DNA of 64,000 nt, taken from Lepidurus packardi. Taxonomy: Eukaryota; Arthropoda; Branchiopoda; Notostraca; Triopsidae. Every line of letters begins with the position of its first letter. Position 1 is the first letter of the stretch. The notes beneath the pieces are model-generated. The model worked only from the letters and a program-made list of their open reading frames with translations. It was not told the DNA's origin and did not search any database. This document shows positions 47,832-60,400 of this stretch, piece after piece. The stretch lies in the NCBI GenBank assembly GCA_023053545.1, contig JAKZAN010000006.1, forward strand, positions 6,453,001-6,517,000, written 5' to 3'. Both the position numbers and the translations under genes were made by a program.

Positions 47832-50800
47832 ACAAGAATTAATAAACTAATACTGATTTTAAAAAAATAACGTACTTCATCATGGGTCCGCCCCCTCTAC
47901 CGCCGCGGAAGCCACCACCACCACCACGGTCAAATCCGCGCCCACCACGGCCGCCCCGATCACCCCGCCCTCTGCCGCCAAAACCTCTATCAGAACTGGG
48001 AGCTCCACCTCCTGCTCCAGCAGGTTTCGGTGCTTTGCATCGATTACACTCCGTACGCCAGGCGAAATTGTTGTTTCCACAGCCAGGATCAGCACACACC
48101 CAATCACCTTGCCGCTCTGTCGTAAGTATTGGCCACACAAAATTGTACAGTGCATCAGAAAATTCTAGGCCGAAATGCCCTATTTTCTTGCAGCCTTGTA
48201 CACAACTAAATGCCATTGCGCAACTCAAAGAACCGAACATAAAAACTTAACTTTATCTTTGACTACGAAGCCACTAACGCAAGTGAAGTCTTTGAGCAGG
48301 CAAGTCATAGAACCAAAAAATTTCAACTTACCACTACCAGAAGGTGGACCACCACCCCCACCCCCACCCATTCCACCTCCAGGAGCACCACCCCCGCCCA
48401 TGTGGCCTCCCCCTCGAGGTGCACCTCGCGGAGGTCCGCCGCCTCGCGGCGCGCCAAAGCCACCACCCCCTCCACCACGTCCACCTCCGCGACCGAAAAC
48501 GCCTCCAACTGGCGCTTTCCGGGTTGCCATGGAGACTTTAATGCAGTTGCCATTGTTGAAGGGGCGGCCGTTGAACCACTCAATGGCAGCTTTGGCAGCG
48601 CTGTCATCGTCGTATGTAATAGTTACTTCGCCTTTGGGTGCTCCTGTTTGTTTATCTTTAAACATCCAGATCTTTGGCTTGTTGGTTTTACGGTCGATCT
48701 TAAGAGTATAGTCCATGATGAGATATTTAAGTCAAGAACATGTTAATTTTTACTTTGATAACACCAATGGCACCAAAAAAGCTTGCTAATTCTTCCTCTG
48801 TGACGCTTGTTGGAAGGCCGGATACAAAAACACTGTCTGTCATGGTGATCAAGTCGTCAGACCGTCCACCTCCATATCCGCTCCCACCTCCAGATCCATA
48901 ACCGCTTTGGCCGCCCGAGCCATAGCTTCCCCCTGATAATAACGTGTGTTACATAGTATTCAAACGTAATGAAAAGATGAACAGAAACTGAAATATGCTT
49001 TTCTATGACCGGCATTGAAACGTGGCAAGTGTTTTTTTTCTTAAAAATAACCCCTTCAGGTGTTTGCATTATGTGCACTGAGAATACTCGTTTGTTACAC
49101 TCTACCCCAAATTCCACCATTTTTACACCGAGACCGTAACCTTTGTTCTCTACTAGATATTTCGCAAAACTGTACCGAAATGTCGAACTCTGTACCGCTC
49201 TTTACATAACAACGCAACTTGTTTTCAAAACATGAACAACGTTAACTCGTGGTTAACTTGAACTTCCCCCATTGACATAAGAACAGAACTCAATAACGCT
49301 TGTTTACCGCAAATCAATAATGCGTAGTAGGTTCTTCATGATTCTCTTCACCAGCACATTCACTTAATTCAACCCAGTACTCCGTAACTAACCAACTATG
49401 CGTTTACGTTCTAAACGCTTGTTCGTTTTACCAACTCAAGAGTCATTCAACTTTTCAGATTACAGGCAATTTAACCGAATACATTTTAGTTAGCTCGCTT
49501 TCAACCATAAAAACACTCTCGGGTTATAAACGCGGTACTAGAGACGACTTGATTTTGCAAAAATACCAAACCTCTAGTATATCTCAAGCAACTCTTAACA
49601 CGGACGACTGTGAGCGAAAACCTTGGTACACATTTGGATAGTTAAAACCGTCGTTTTTTTTTAAACCAGGAACCTTTGCTTTCCATCCCACCCCACTAAA
49701 AATTATACTATAGACACTTGCGCAGCTTCTCAACCACATACGAATGTAATATAGAAATAAAAACACATGGTAAGATTTTGTGCAAACCTGTCCCATGACG
49801 GACTTTTACTGTACCTTTGGCGTAAGAACCGCCCCTGTCACCCCCGCTAGAACTGCAACGGAAACAATTTGTCATTGACACCAACATTTCAACCAGTTCA
49901 TACAGATACGTGACAATCTCTATAAAATAAGTTCAACAGCATAACCACAATATCTAATTTGTGATTTTTTTTTAATGGAAACATAATACCTTCTTGGTTG
50001 CCATATACTTACTGTAATTCAAACACAAAACTCTTAGCTTTGTGACCATCACCGTTTGCTTAGTTCAATTGCGTATACTTAAACGCATACTAAAGCCCGT
50101 GAGTTTACAACTAAAAAACAGGCCAAAATAGGACCAAGACATAAACTCTGTCAAAATCTTACTCGCTCTTACGAGCTAATGAGTGCCTCGCACAACCAAC
50201 TTTTGCTAACACGGTTCTCAAAAAGAACCATAACCAAAAAAAAAGTTGAACTGTACAACTTTACATAATAAAGTTTTTGTTTACCCGTAGCTTCCGCCAC
50301 CGCCTCCTCTTCCACCGCTCTGACCGCCGTACCCCATGTCTAAAGATAAACACATTAGGCGACCCTGAGTTTTGTGACAGTGGCAAGGTTATGCTAACCT
50401 GAATAAGAACCGCCGCCTCGCGAATTGCTTTCATAACCTTGACTTCCGTAAGACCCTCCCTGACCACCGTAGGAACTGCCGGATGATGCAGGGTTCGAGC
50501 TGCCATACGATCCACTTTGACTTCCGTACGAACTGGCAGCTGGAGCACTGGAGCTACCGTAACCGGATGAGCTTTGGTCATAGGCGCCATAAGCGGCTCC
50601 GCTTGTTCCCGAAGCATAGGGTGCAGATCCAGGAGCAGACGGGTAAGCAGAAGCGTCTCCTCCACCAGAGCCATAACTATACGAACTCTGATCCCAGCTA
50701 TTTGCTCCGGCCGAAGCACTTCCGTACCCCCCTGATGCTGCGCCTGCTGCTCCGCCAGCACTTTGGCCAGCATAGCCTTGTCCCTGGTAGCTTCCATAAC

Positions 50801-51107
50801 CTCCCCCTCCGCCTCCGGTACTCCCAGAGTAACCATACACTATGAACATAATTAACAATTAAAGACTTTACTGTACAACACACCTTTTTCGAATCTAATT
50901 CGGCTTTCTTTGTCTAAGCTAAACCAAAAAGTCCCAAACCAAAATTGGTTAAATTGCCAAACCCACGCAACACGCGGCCAGACTGGCTTGGTTGCAAGGG
51001 AAAACTTAAAATTCTTTCTTAATTTTTAATTAAGTGAAGGACAGGAATGCACAGAATAAAACTGACAGCAATTAAGAGAATTTGTTTTACTCACTGTTAT
51101 CTCCCAT
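47784..51107 (-). CDS. caz: FUS/EWS/TAF15-family RNA-binding protein (cabeza)
   Basis: Eight exons: 51095-51107, 50399-50839, 50285-50339, 49815-49846, 48754-48932, 48332-48698, 47876-48116 and 47784-47820 (454 residues). The N-terminal half is a prion-like Gly/Ser/Tyr/Gln region. The RRM follows ([44 protein letters not shown]), then RGG-rich segments, a RanBP2-type zinc finger ([20 protein letters not shown]), and more RGG. The end [10 protein letters not shown] is the PY-type nuclear import signal and sits alone in the last, 37-nt exon. FET proteins bind nascent RNA and regulate transcription and splicing. The starting exon is only 13 coding bases. Two introns of 0.44 and 0.88 kb interrupt the low-complexity and RGG parts. 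Pro-rich plus-strand frames here are antisense shadows. Confidence 0.93.
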
Positions 51108-51476
51108 ATTTGGATCTGTATGAATATCAAAGATCACTGAAAACTAGCAAAATATTCTGCCGCAACCCACAAGACGCCGACACGGATTCTTTGGCGTTCA
51201 ATATGGCGGCGAAAAGAGTAACGAATATGGGAGAAATGCTGGGCGACGCTAGTGCCCTCTAACATGGATGCGTCATTGGCGCAATCGTGTAGCCTTGACA
51301 AAGGCCCTCAGTGTTTGAACAGAAAGACTTTCACTTGAGTATTTTTAGTATTGCAATGAATTCAATCTATTGGACTCCGACGGTTGTATTTCTTCTTAAT
51401 TAAACAAACAGGGTAAAAGCAAAAGCGGGCGATGAAGGGAAGATATAGAGAAAAGTACCCTTCTCTTTTACCCCTT

Positions 51477-53506
51477 TTACTGGAGTCCATATACCTTCAA
51501 AGTACGGTCCATGCTTACGGAACAAACATACTGCGCGTCACTACCAAAACGAACTCCAGTAGCCAAGGCGGTATGATCATTGAACACTTTCAATTCTTGC
51601 CATTGCTTGCACAAGAACACCCTTGATTGACGAAAGAAAATACGGTTATAGACAAGCATAATTATTTAAATTATCTTATTACTTGATGTCTGTGCCCGCT
51701 ACGGCCAGATACGATCCACTTTGATCAAATGACAGGTCCTTCACTTCATAACCTTCATCCAATTGCAACGTCTTGAAATTTTTCAATTTACGCAAATCCC
51801 AGAGTTTCACACAAGAATCTTCCGCTGCCGTAGCCAAGTAATACCCGTTCTCCGAAAAAGCAATAGCAGATACCGAACCAGTATGGCCTTTAAGGATTAG
51901 AAAAAAAAGACAAATAAGATACTACTTTTTAGTTTTTAGACAAATAATGATTACCTGGAAAGTTGGCCACATTAGTTTGCTCTTTCAGATCCCAAATCTT
52001 GATCTGGGAATCTGCAGTGCCAGTGCCAAAAATGAGACCATCGGGGTGAAACTGTGCAGTAGTTAGCGATACACCATTCGGATCAGCAACCTAAGAAACT
52101 TACTAAGTTTTGCAACTAAAGTAGGTTAAGAAACTTACCTTGGCGAGCACATGTCCAACTCTAATATCAGAAAAAGTCCAGTGCGTATCCGTTGAAGTTG
52201 ATAAAACGTAATCCCCGGTAGCGTGTAGGGATAGTCCAGTTACAGGCCCATCATGAGCACGCATCAACTAAATGCCAAATTATAGTTATTCGATTGCAGA
52301 GTCAATACTATCGGTTGTTAATACCTGCATACACTGCGAAGTAGACACATGCCAAGTTCTCACAGTAGCATCAGGAGATGCCGTTATTACCAAATCTTCA
52401 GTCGGATGGTAAATAACTTTGGTGACTTTCTTGGAATGCCCTTTGAGAACAGCGATAACTTGCTCGGTGTCCTTGTTGAAAACAGTAGCTTGGCGATCGT
52501 TTCCTCCAGTAACTATCTTACTGGTATCCCCGCTCTGTACGTCCAATGACAATATGCCTGGCACGCTGGCACTATGCAAACCCTGGAAGAAACAGAAATC
52601 AGTCAATTGAGAAAAAGGCAAAAGAATTTACTGACTGGATGAGACGCCAATGTCTTGAACGATTTAATGTTGTCAAGGCTTGCCAGGTTTTCAGGAACGT
52701 TCTTGCCACGACGTTTGCGCTCTTGGGTTAGCACAGTAGCTTTGTCTTGCAATTTGGCAATAATCTCCGGAGTCATGCCAGCCGCTTCTAATGGCTGAGC
52801 AGCTACACCACCCACTTCTGCAGTGGTTGCTGCTTGTGGAGGTAGCGGATTTACTACTGCGATGTTGGCTTGAGGCTTCAACGTTGCTAATGCTTCACGG
52901 GCAGCGGTTACTTCTTTGTGAAGACGCGCAATAACACGGCAAGCTGCATCATGTTGATACAAGGCATGACTGAAAACAAGAAATGGTCAAACTAAGCCAA
53001 AAAATAGTATAAAATATAGTACCTGAGTTCTTGTCTAGCAATCTGTAGCTGTTGTCTGGTTGTAAAACTTTGCAACATAACAGCATCCCATTCATCCTGA
53101 AGAGATTTAAGGATTGCAGGAATGCTCGTAGCTGATGGAACCTTAGGCTTTACAATAGCGGGTGCTGTCAAACGAAACAAGCTAAGTTAAATAGAAAATT
53201 AACTAATTTAGTTTACCTTTAATTTCCACCAACTGCTCGACGGTAAGTTCTTTGCCATTAATAGGGTCCACTCCGTTGTCTGCTATATACTTCTCAATGA
53301 GGCGTTTTTCAAACACTGCACCGGACGCTGGCGATACAACAGGGTGCTCGGGGACTTCATTGGAAACTAGAAACACAAGTTCGTTAACAACATTACTAAC
53401 AAAGCGAAGGAATTTCAAAGATTTATAGTTCTTTGCAATAACAGCTTTTTTAATTGTTTAATTTGAAGACAAATACCGGTTACTTACGTGCACAACACAA
53501 CGCCAT
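51477..53506 (-). CDS. PRPF19: Pre-mRNA-processing factor 19 (PRP19/PSO4)
   Basis: Nine exons: 53488-53506, 53217-53366, 53023-53164, 52636-52969, 52325-52582, 52139-52267, 51955-52090, 51683-51887 and 51477-51621 (505 residues; human 504). PRP19 is a U-box E3 ligase and the core of the NineTeen complex that stabilises U5/U6 in the spliceosome; it also acts in DNA repair. The U-box starts at once ([29 protein letters not shown]). The tetramerising coiled coil follows ([31 protein letters not shown]), and seven WD40 repeats finish the protein ([44 protein letters not shown]). It is tandem with cabeza, and its stop lies 370 bp upstream of the cabeza start. Confidence 0.96.
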
Positions 53507-54260
53507 GATTGTAGTCGCGTGAAGATCTCACCGCTACGTAGTTCCACGGGAGTCCGCTAGGAGAAATAACGGTGGAGAGTGGAAACGTTCTTGAAGTGAG
53601 TAAGGCACAAGTTTGCCAACAGGTTCTCCGGTTAAAAATCCGGTGGTCAAACTGACACTAAGGTGTCGTATTGCTACTACTACAATATTTGATCAACTTT
53701 CATTGATGAAAATCGTTAAAACTTGTACTTGGTCAAAAAGTTATATGATTTTTGGACACCGGTTTACATGACACCCCTTTGCCATTCTTTTCCTGAGAAC
53801 TTGTTGGGAATGTGCATGTGCGTTGACCTAACAGCACAAATCAAGCAACAAAGTGAAAGCTGTTCGTAAATCTGATTAACAAAGCTATTCGCACAGGCAT
53901 ATCGTGACCTAAGAAACGAGGTACAAGCGAGCTATGGTGAAGGGCTACTAAACAACGGCCCGTATACGACTACGGATTGTTCCTGCGGCGGGAGTTTTAA
54001 ATTTAGAATAAGAAATCCTTTCCAAGCTACCAAGTTCAACACAGGTTGCATCCGTCTATTATATTGTATTCTATATCACATCACCCTCCTAAGATAAAGA
54101 CTAATAAGATCGCGGAACACCAAAAAAACAAGGAAGGAGATAAGAGCAATTAATAGACTGGGAATCTGCCACGTCAGGCTTTGGCTATGCACTAAACCCA
54201 GCTTCACAGCATTTACTGTAGCTGTAGCGTACAGATCAGGACTTTCGCAAGTGCTTAATT
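53507..54260. other. Intergenic region, PRP19 upstream / NIPSNAP downstream
   Basis: 754 bp holding the PRP19 promoter and the NIPSNAP 3' UTR. A frame of 88 codons on the minus strand (54076-54342) overlaps the NIPSNAP last exon in another phase and is a shadow. Confidence 0.4.
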
Positions 54261-55368
54261 TTACTGGGTAGGCGAGAAGGATAAAGGCGTAAGAAGTCGA
54301 GTTTCCATCTCCCGGATTAATGGCACTGTATATGCAACGCATTCATCCCAACCAGGTTTGCGCCAAGCATTCTCTCGAGCCTCTTTCCGTTGCTGAAGAT
54401 CTTTGTAGGCTAGAAAAATCAACGAATTAAAGACATAACTAAGTAAAAAGAGACTAATAATGACTTACTCCAAATGTGATGAACATTATACAATCGACCA
54501 ACTTGAGAGAAAAGTCCGGAGAAAGGTTCATGGTGATCTTGTCGATAATTGATGGCTCGTGCCCAATTATTACCCCATTCAATCATAGTACCGGGCTTAA
54601 GGATGTAGCTACGCAATTCGTAGATATTTTCTCCCTTCCTGGGAGTGATTGCAGGCCAGAAACTGAAGGAAAGCATGTACTGGGAGTGACGCGAACGGAT
54701 TAGGGACCCACGTTCCTTCACCAACTTTACGTAATCCTTAGAGACAACAAGAGAAAAGCAAGCAGATTAGCATATACGGCTGACTCTACAATATATAAGT
54801 TCACTGTGGCTTAATCTTCAAATATACTTACTGGGTCAGTTTGTGTGAATTTTCTCGTTTTATCTAATCCAGCATAGCCTCCAATATGGCGAATTAAGTT
54901 AATCGTTTGATCTTGATCGCCTACAAGTACTGACCAGGCAGCAACTAGCTCTATATTTAGCTCGGGTTTGGATTTCACCAGGTCAACGATATTCTGACTA
55001 AAAAGAACGAGTTCAATACCCCATAAGTCTACAAATGTATCATTTTTACGCATTTTTCATATATGCATCTACAGATCCCGGATTGACATTGTGCGTTTGG
55101 ACCTCATAAACCATTTCCTTATCGGAAAGTAGTTGAGAATGCGATTCCTTCGTCGGTTCAATACGACGAACCAAAAGTTTGCTCAACCACCCATCCTCTT
55201 TGTCGGCCCGATTTACTGAAGTCGAAATACACCTAAATTACGGTACAAAACTCATTAGTTCTACGCCACATTGTACTTACTACAACCGCAAAGGAGAATG
55301 TACCGAAAATTAGCTGTTATCGAAGATAAATAGGTTGAAGACCTCTTCAAAACACGAACAGACGCCAT
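54261..55368 (-). CDS. NIPSNAP: NIPSNAP family mitochondrial protein
   Basis: Five exons: 55304-55368, 55050-55232, 54832-54997, 54469-54736 and 54261-54409 (276 residues; human NIPSNAP1 is 284). The N-terminus [16 protein letters not shown]...FRCISTS has the basic, hydroxylated character of a mitochondrial targeting peptide. Family motifs are in order: [75 protein letters not shown] and [15 protein letters not shown]. NIPSNAPs are matrix proteins that bind autophagy receptors on damaged mitochondria. The exon-1 donor is GTACAT at 55303-55302; nearby GTAAGT would break the frame. Confidence 0.93.
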
Positions 55369-55571
55369 GATTGTACAAGGAGGTAATTCGGTAGAGGAAG
55401 TAGCTCAATGGGCGTGTTTAATCATCCAGTTTAGCGCCATATTTGAACTTGCGCGCAGGTTAACATATCGAAAAATTTTCTTGTATTATACTCCATTATA
55501 AGATTGTTATATCACAAAGAACCTGGTTACATCAACTGAATTCAAACACGCGATATAGATATATTTTAGGG

Positions 55572-56929
55572 TCAAAATAACTGCAGCAAATAATCGGTCG
55601 TGCCATCTCTCCAAATAGGATCGTCTGCAACCTCAGCTCTGCACATTGGACACGTTTTATGCGAGTCCAGCCATGCCGAGAGACAGTCTTGGCAGAAAAT
55701 ATGTTTACATGAAAGACAGGAAGGAGTCACATAGTCTTCTTGGCAGATGGGACATTGTGGCCCAGAAGCTTCTAACTGCTCCGCGGACGGTGTGGTCCCA
55801 AACGCCTGAAAATCAACAGTTAGCTGAGGTCAAACACGAAAGAGAGATACTCACTCTTCTTTCCAATAGCTTTGAACAGGCCTTATGCCAATCGCAAAGT
55901 CGATGCCAAATTTGTTGACATTTGCCGCCCAGATAACAAAAGACCATGGTACTTCCTATAAATCCGCTCTCGGCTCCAAAGAGGAACGTCAACCAAGGTT
56001 GTATTGTAGCTACCGCACGGTGTAGCTGGGAACATTGCTCAATAAATAGGAAATATTTTCCTCTCTGTGAAACAGGTGCCAAATCAAAGGGCAACGCAAT
56101 GACACAGGCTTTGGCGTAAATGGCTAAAAACTTTAGCAGATAGTCTGTCATGCACACATGCCACATCAGTGTGGGCAGGGAAAGCAGTGATTCCGTCATG
56201 GGCAACAATAGTACGCTAAAAGTCGGAAAAAATGAGTCACTTCAGTTCATTCGGCAAAAGAATCGAAAAATACCTTTTCAAAACTTGATCTTTTTCACAA
56301 ACCCATAAGATGAAGATTACACATGTGATCAGGTTGACATGCAAGGCAATTACGGAACTCAGATTTCGTTTCGATTGCTTGCTAACCTCCTTTTCCAGAC
56401 GAGAATTGCAATGTACGAAAGCAGCGACAACTCCTAGTAAAATTAAGGCACCTAAAAGCAACACAGATTAATATTCATTTCAGATTCTTTTACGAGCTAT
56501 ACCTGCGCCATGATCAAATATGATTTTTGCAAGCAGGACAAGCAAAAATACGATATTTCTTTTCAAAACGGTCCAAACAGCCTGTAATTCTGGACTCTGA
56601 AGCAATACGTTTTGGCCATTGACATGTACGCTAAAAGAAGAATTGTTGCTATTCTCTTCTGAAGGATCGTTAGAATTAGCGGTACTGCCACTACTGTTCG
56701 GATCTGGCGAAACATATTCGCCGCGCACTCTGAGGCCGGGAAGCTGGGACGTCGAAGGTACTGCCCCTTCTAGATCCAATACAATGCTTCCGTCTGACTG
56801 AGGCTCAAAAATATCTCGGGATTCAAGATTTGCAATACCGTCTTGCAGATGTATGGCTGGTGCGGAAGATTGCAACCAAGTGGAAAGGGGCAGATTACTA
56901 TACGGTTGCTGTCTGTTTGACTGACGCAT
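55572..56929 (-). CDS. RNFT1: RING finger and transmembrane domain protein (RNFT1/2)
   Basis: Four exons: 56503-56929, 56274-56451, 55855-56215 and 55572-55805 (399 residues). The N-terminal third is polar and disordered. Several hydrophobic segments follow (NIVFLLVLLAKIIF, ALILLGVVAAFV, IALHVNLITCVIFILW, TMVFCYLGG), so it is a multi-pass membrane protein. The C-terminus is a C3HC4 RING: CPICQEDY, CLSCKHIFCQDCLSAW, CPMCRAEV, then WRDGTTDYLLQLF. RNFT1 is an ER-membrane E3 ligase linked to ER-associated degradation; that role is family knowledge. The start is the first ATG (56929) after a possible acceptor, CCCCAG. It is divergent from UBE3B by about 500 bp. Confidence 0.88.
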
Positions 56930-57432
56930 GTTCTGGGGAATGATTTGGAGATACAAATTTCGTCAGACACTAACTTGCGTTGGTTTATCTCCGCTGCAAT
57001 TCAATAATTCACCCAATTCTGACTGTAAAGAATGCAAATGGAAACACTCTTACATTGTTTGAATGAACGAAAAGTTACCTTAAATAACAGTTATTCTTTC
57101 TTTCTTAGGATTAGTATAAAATATATTACCAAATTATAAGTAATGCAGAACGACGGTGCAAAAGAACTAAAATTTTGCCACTTATTGATAAAATGGTTTA
57201 GGAAAAATTGGCGTAAAACTAGATTTTGAACCCCCGGAATGAATAAAAAAAAATAAGAGAAGCTCGCAGTTTACAAGCTTCACTTTAATTGCGACTGCGC
57301 CTTTGGATTCTTGTCCGACACTTTCTATACGGGGCATATGGGGAAGAAGAGGCGGAGTACAGGGAATTTGCGATTAATCCGCTAGGGAACTTCTTGTATT
57401 TCATGTTTGTTGTTGGGCGATTTTGTGGGAAA
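56930..57432. promoter_or_regulatory. Bidirectional upstream region, RNFT1 / UBE3B
   Basis: 503 bp between divergent start codons. Holds both 5' UTRs and promoters. No TATA-like element or repeat stood out. Confidence 0.5.
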
Positions 57433-60400
57433 ATGTTTAGCCAAGCAAGTTCAAATAGCAAGAAACGCGAAGATTTTTTAGAGCAAGCAAAACAAGCACG
57501 AGAAAATAGAGCTACAGATCATCAACGGCATATTGCCACGATCAAGATACAGGCGTTCGTAAGGGGCTTTCTGGTCCGTAAAAGAACCTCGGAACAAACA
57601 AGGTAAATTAAATATTATGTGATCGAAGTCTAAAATCTTTAACTTTATTTTCCAAATACCAGGATAGAGCTTCAGTCACAAATTTCGGCATGGACGTTTG
57701 ACTGTACACAGGATAATGGTAATAACACACCTAAACTACCCCCCGCTTTACAAGTGTTTCTGACAGCGAAACGCTTTTTGAAGTCTTACAATGATGTCCA
57801 TGATAGAGAACTGTTTTTAACATTTTGCAGGTAAAGATTCAGAAATTGAAGTTTGGAGAGGTTTCTCATATTCTCTGGATTTTAGATACTTGGTTTCAAC
57901 TCTGAGCACCGATTCAGTTAAAGCTAGTTATGTGGGAGTTGCATTAAATAAAGAACACGCTCTTTGTTGGATTGCCCACATCAAAGCGACTTTGGCGTTA
58001 TGTTTGACAATATTGGTCGATTTAAAACCTGAATCGCCCCATGATTCTCGATCACTCGTCCTCATCTTACACACACTTGTAAAATCAGAGCCTAAAATTC
58101 TGATTTAGTAAACCATTATCTGTAACTCTTTCTTTAGGTCAGTTATACGTCAATAACTAATTGGGCAATCCTTGATGGACCCAAAATGCCCGAAGCCCTT
58201 ACACCGGGCTTCCAAAACATGTGCAATAACATAATGGGTCATTTGGTAGACTCCGACATGTATACAAAGCTAAAGGTAAACGCAATTCTCCACATTTTTC
58301 TGCAGACTAACTTATTATCATCTGCTTTCTTAAGGTATTGCTCCTGAAAGGCTTGTGTCGTTCGAGGCCAAGCTTAAAGCATTCCTCTCTAATGGCTATT
58401 GTGACGCTAGCCTCGAGACCGCTCTGGGCCGCTGAGGGTTCTTCGAAAATCTTGTCTTTGTTCACTATGCACATAATGAGTGTCCCTGCGCTCGTTCATC
58501 ACCTGAAGGAAATAACGCCTGAAGTAAACTTGTGCTGAGCACTGAAATGATTGAAATAAGTTTCTATACCTAATTATTTAGATTATGGCGCAATTTGTTA
58601 GTCATTCTCTATTGGATAAGACACTTGGCTTTCTGGATGCCGACCAGAATCTTAGAATCGTTTTTCATACCTTGGAAGGGAGCTTAGCATTATGCTTGCT
58701 GGCTAATATTGTCCATTTAACATTCCTTCATGCGAAAGAGCTGGATCCTCGATTGTTGGTACCCATTGTGTCCAGCATGTGTTGGTTTAATAATGTCAAA
58801 CTCGTTTAGCACGTCGTGACACGCATTTTGGAGCATTGTCAACACTACGTCGTATCCAAGAAGTCTAATTTGTCCCGCTGGCATCTCATTTTGGGCTGGT
58901 TTTGTCAGTCGAGTGACCTGGAACATAAAACTATTTGCGATGTCCATGAAAGCATGCCCATTGTCAAACAACAACTTCAGTATTTATATGCACCGCCTTT
59001 GTCGACTCGCTTTTGGACGTGCTTGAAGGGGTTTAGCAGTCCAATCCCTGAACCACCTTCCGATCAAGAGAGAAGTTTTGCGAACTTGTTTAAAAAAAGA
59101 ACAGGACCCAAAGTTGTCCATGAACCCATCAAGTATAAAAAACTGGGAAGCAACGAATGCACCCAAGTTGCTTTGGTATGCAATATGTATCAAGTGGCTT
59201 TAACAACCTTGACTCAACTAAGATTAGATATTTTAACAGGTATCTCTTCCTTTACTTTCCCAAAGTATCGAGTATATATCGTTTTATATATTCTTTTAGC
59301 CCTGAGTGTTCAAGAATGTTTCTTGAAGCGTTTGTGGAATTTTTTGGCTTATTTGGGACCCTGTTACGGGCTGAAGCAATTCATGGATTTGCTCGTCAGG
59401 GACACCAAAGCCCTTTCCCCGGAATGTAAGCTTTTACAAATGGTTTGCGAGACTACAAATCATCTTATAACGTACGTTCAACTTATTTACCGACTAAGAT
59501 AAGTTAATTTAGAAGTCTTCCTTTAGGGTTCTGGACGATATAGAAATGTACGAAGAGCAAAAACCTTTTAGTCCACTTGAATATTCTCGGATGGCCTTGT
59601 TTTTAAACAGTTTCATGTTTAAAGCCATTTCAAACAGTTTAACTGGTATTTTAATTTTTTTTTTAAATATTCATTTGCTTATAATTTTTTATTTTCGAGT
59701 ATGTGAAATTTCTTCTTTTCTTAGATGCGAACGAATTGACAAGGAACAATCTGTTCACAGCCGCCCATACTCTTCTGATGGTCCTATATCGCCGAGACTG
59801 TCGAAGACGTTTTACTACAGATAAAAACCACTGGCTTATCAAAGATTTGAGGATTAGCCAATTCATGGCTGACTTAGAAAGAGGGAAAAAGAGCGCCCAG
59901 GTATTTAGTTTTTATTGGAAATTATTTACGACACTTCATAGCTTTCACTTCGTAACACTTTTAGCTTTTGCTGCAAAAAATGCCTCATGTATTCCCACTA
60001 GAAGAACGAATACTATTGTTCCGTAAATACGTCCACTCGGAAAGAATCGTTCTTGGATTAACTGAGTCCACGTGTGCTTCGCCGCAATCATTTTTGATAA
60101 CCGTCCGCAGGTTTGTGAATTTAAAAATAACATTGAAAGAAAAATATTTTATTAATAATGATTTAGATCGCGGTTAGTGGAAGACGCGTTTAGACAACTG
60201 GTTGATCTGCCCCCTCAATCGTTTAAAGGCATTATTCGAGTCAAATTTATAAACGAACAAGGATTGGATGAAGCGGGTATCGATCAAGATGGAGTTTTTA
60301 AAGGTATACCTATAAGGTATGACTATACCTTAATTTTTATTTTTTTTAAGCATAAACTTTAGTATAAACCTTTGCTTTCGGTATAATAATCCTTTTGTTT

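Noticed and set aside
47882-48711. Two long plus-strand proline-rich frames (122 and 178 codons)
   Set aside because: They are the complement of the Gly/Arg-rich cabeza RGG exons on the minus strand, which fit family, frame and splice sites.
50261-50836. Minus-strand frame of 191 codons in another phase of cabeza exon 2
   Set aside because: The alternative phase gives the SYG-rich prion-like region expected for FET proteins, and its splice junctions keep frame; this one does not.
58807-58809. In-frame TAG in UBE3B, suggesting a pseudogene
   Set aside because: It is the acceptor of a 51-bp intron (58759-58809); joining 58758 to 58810 restores the family sequence without a gap.
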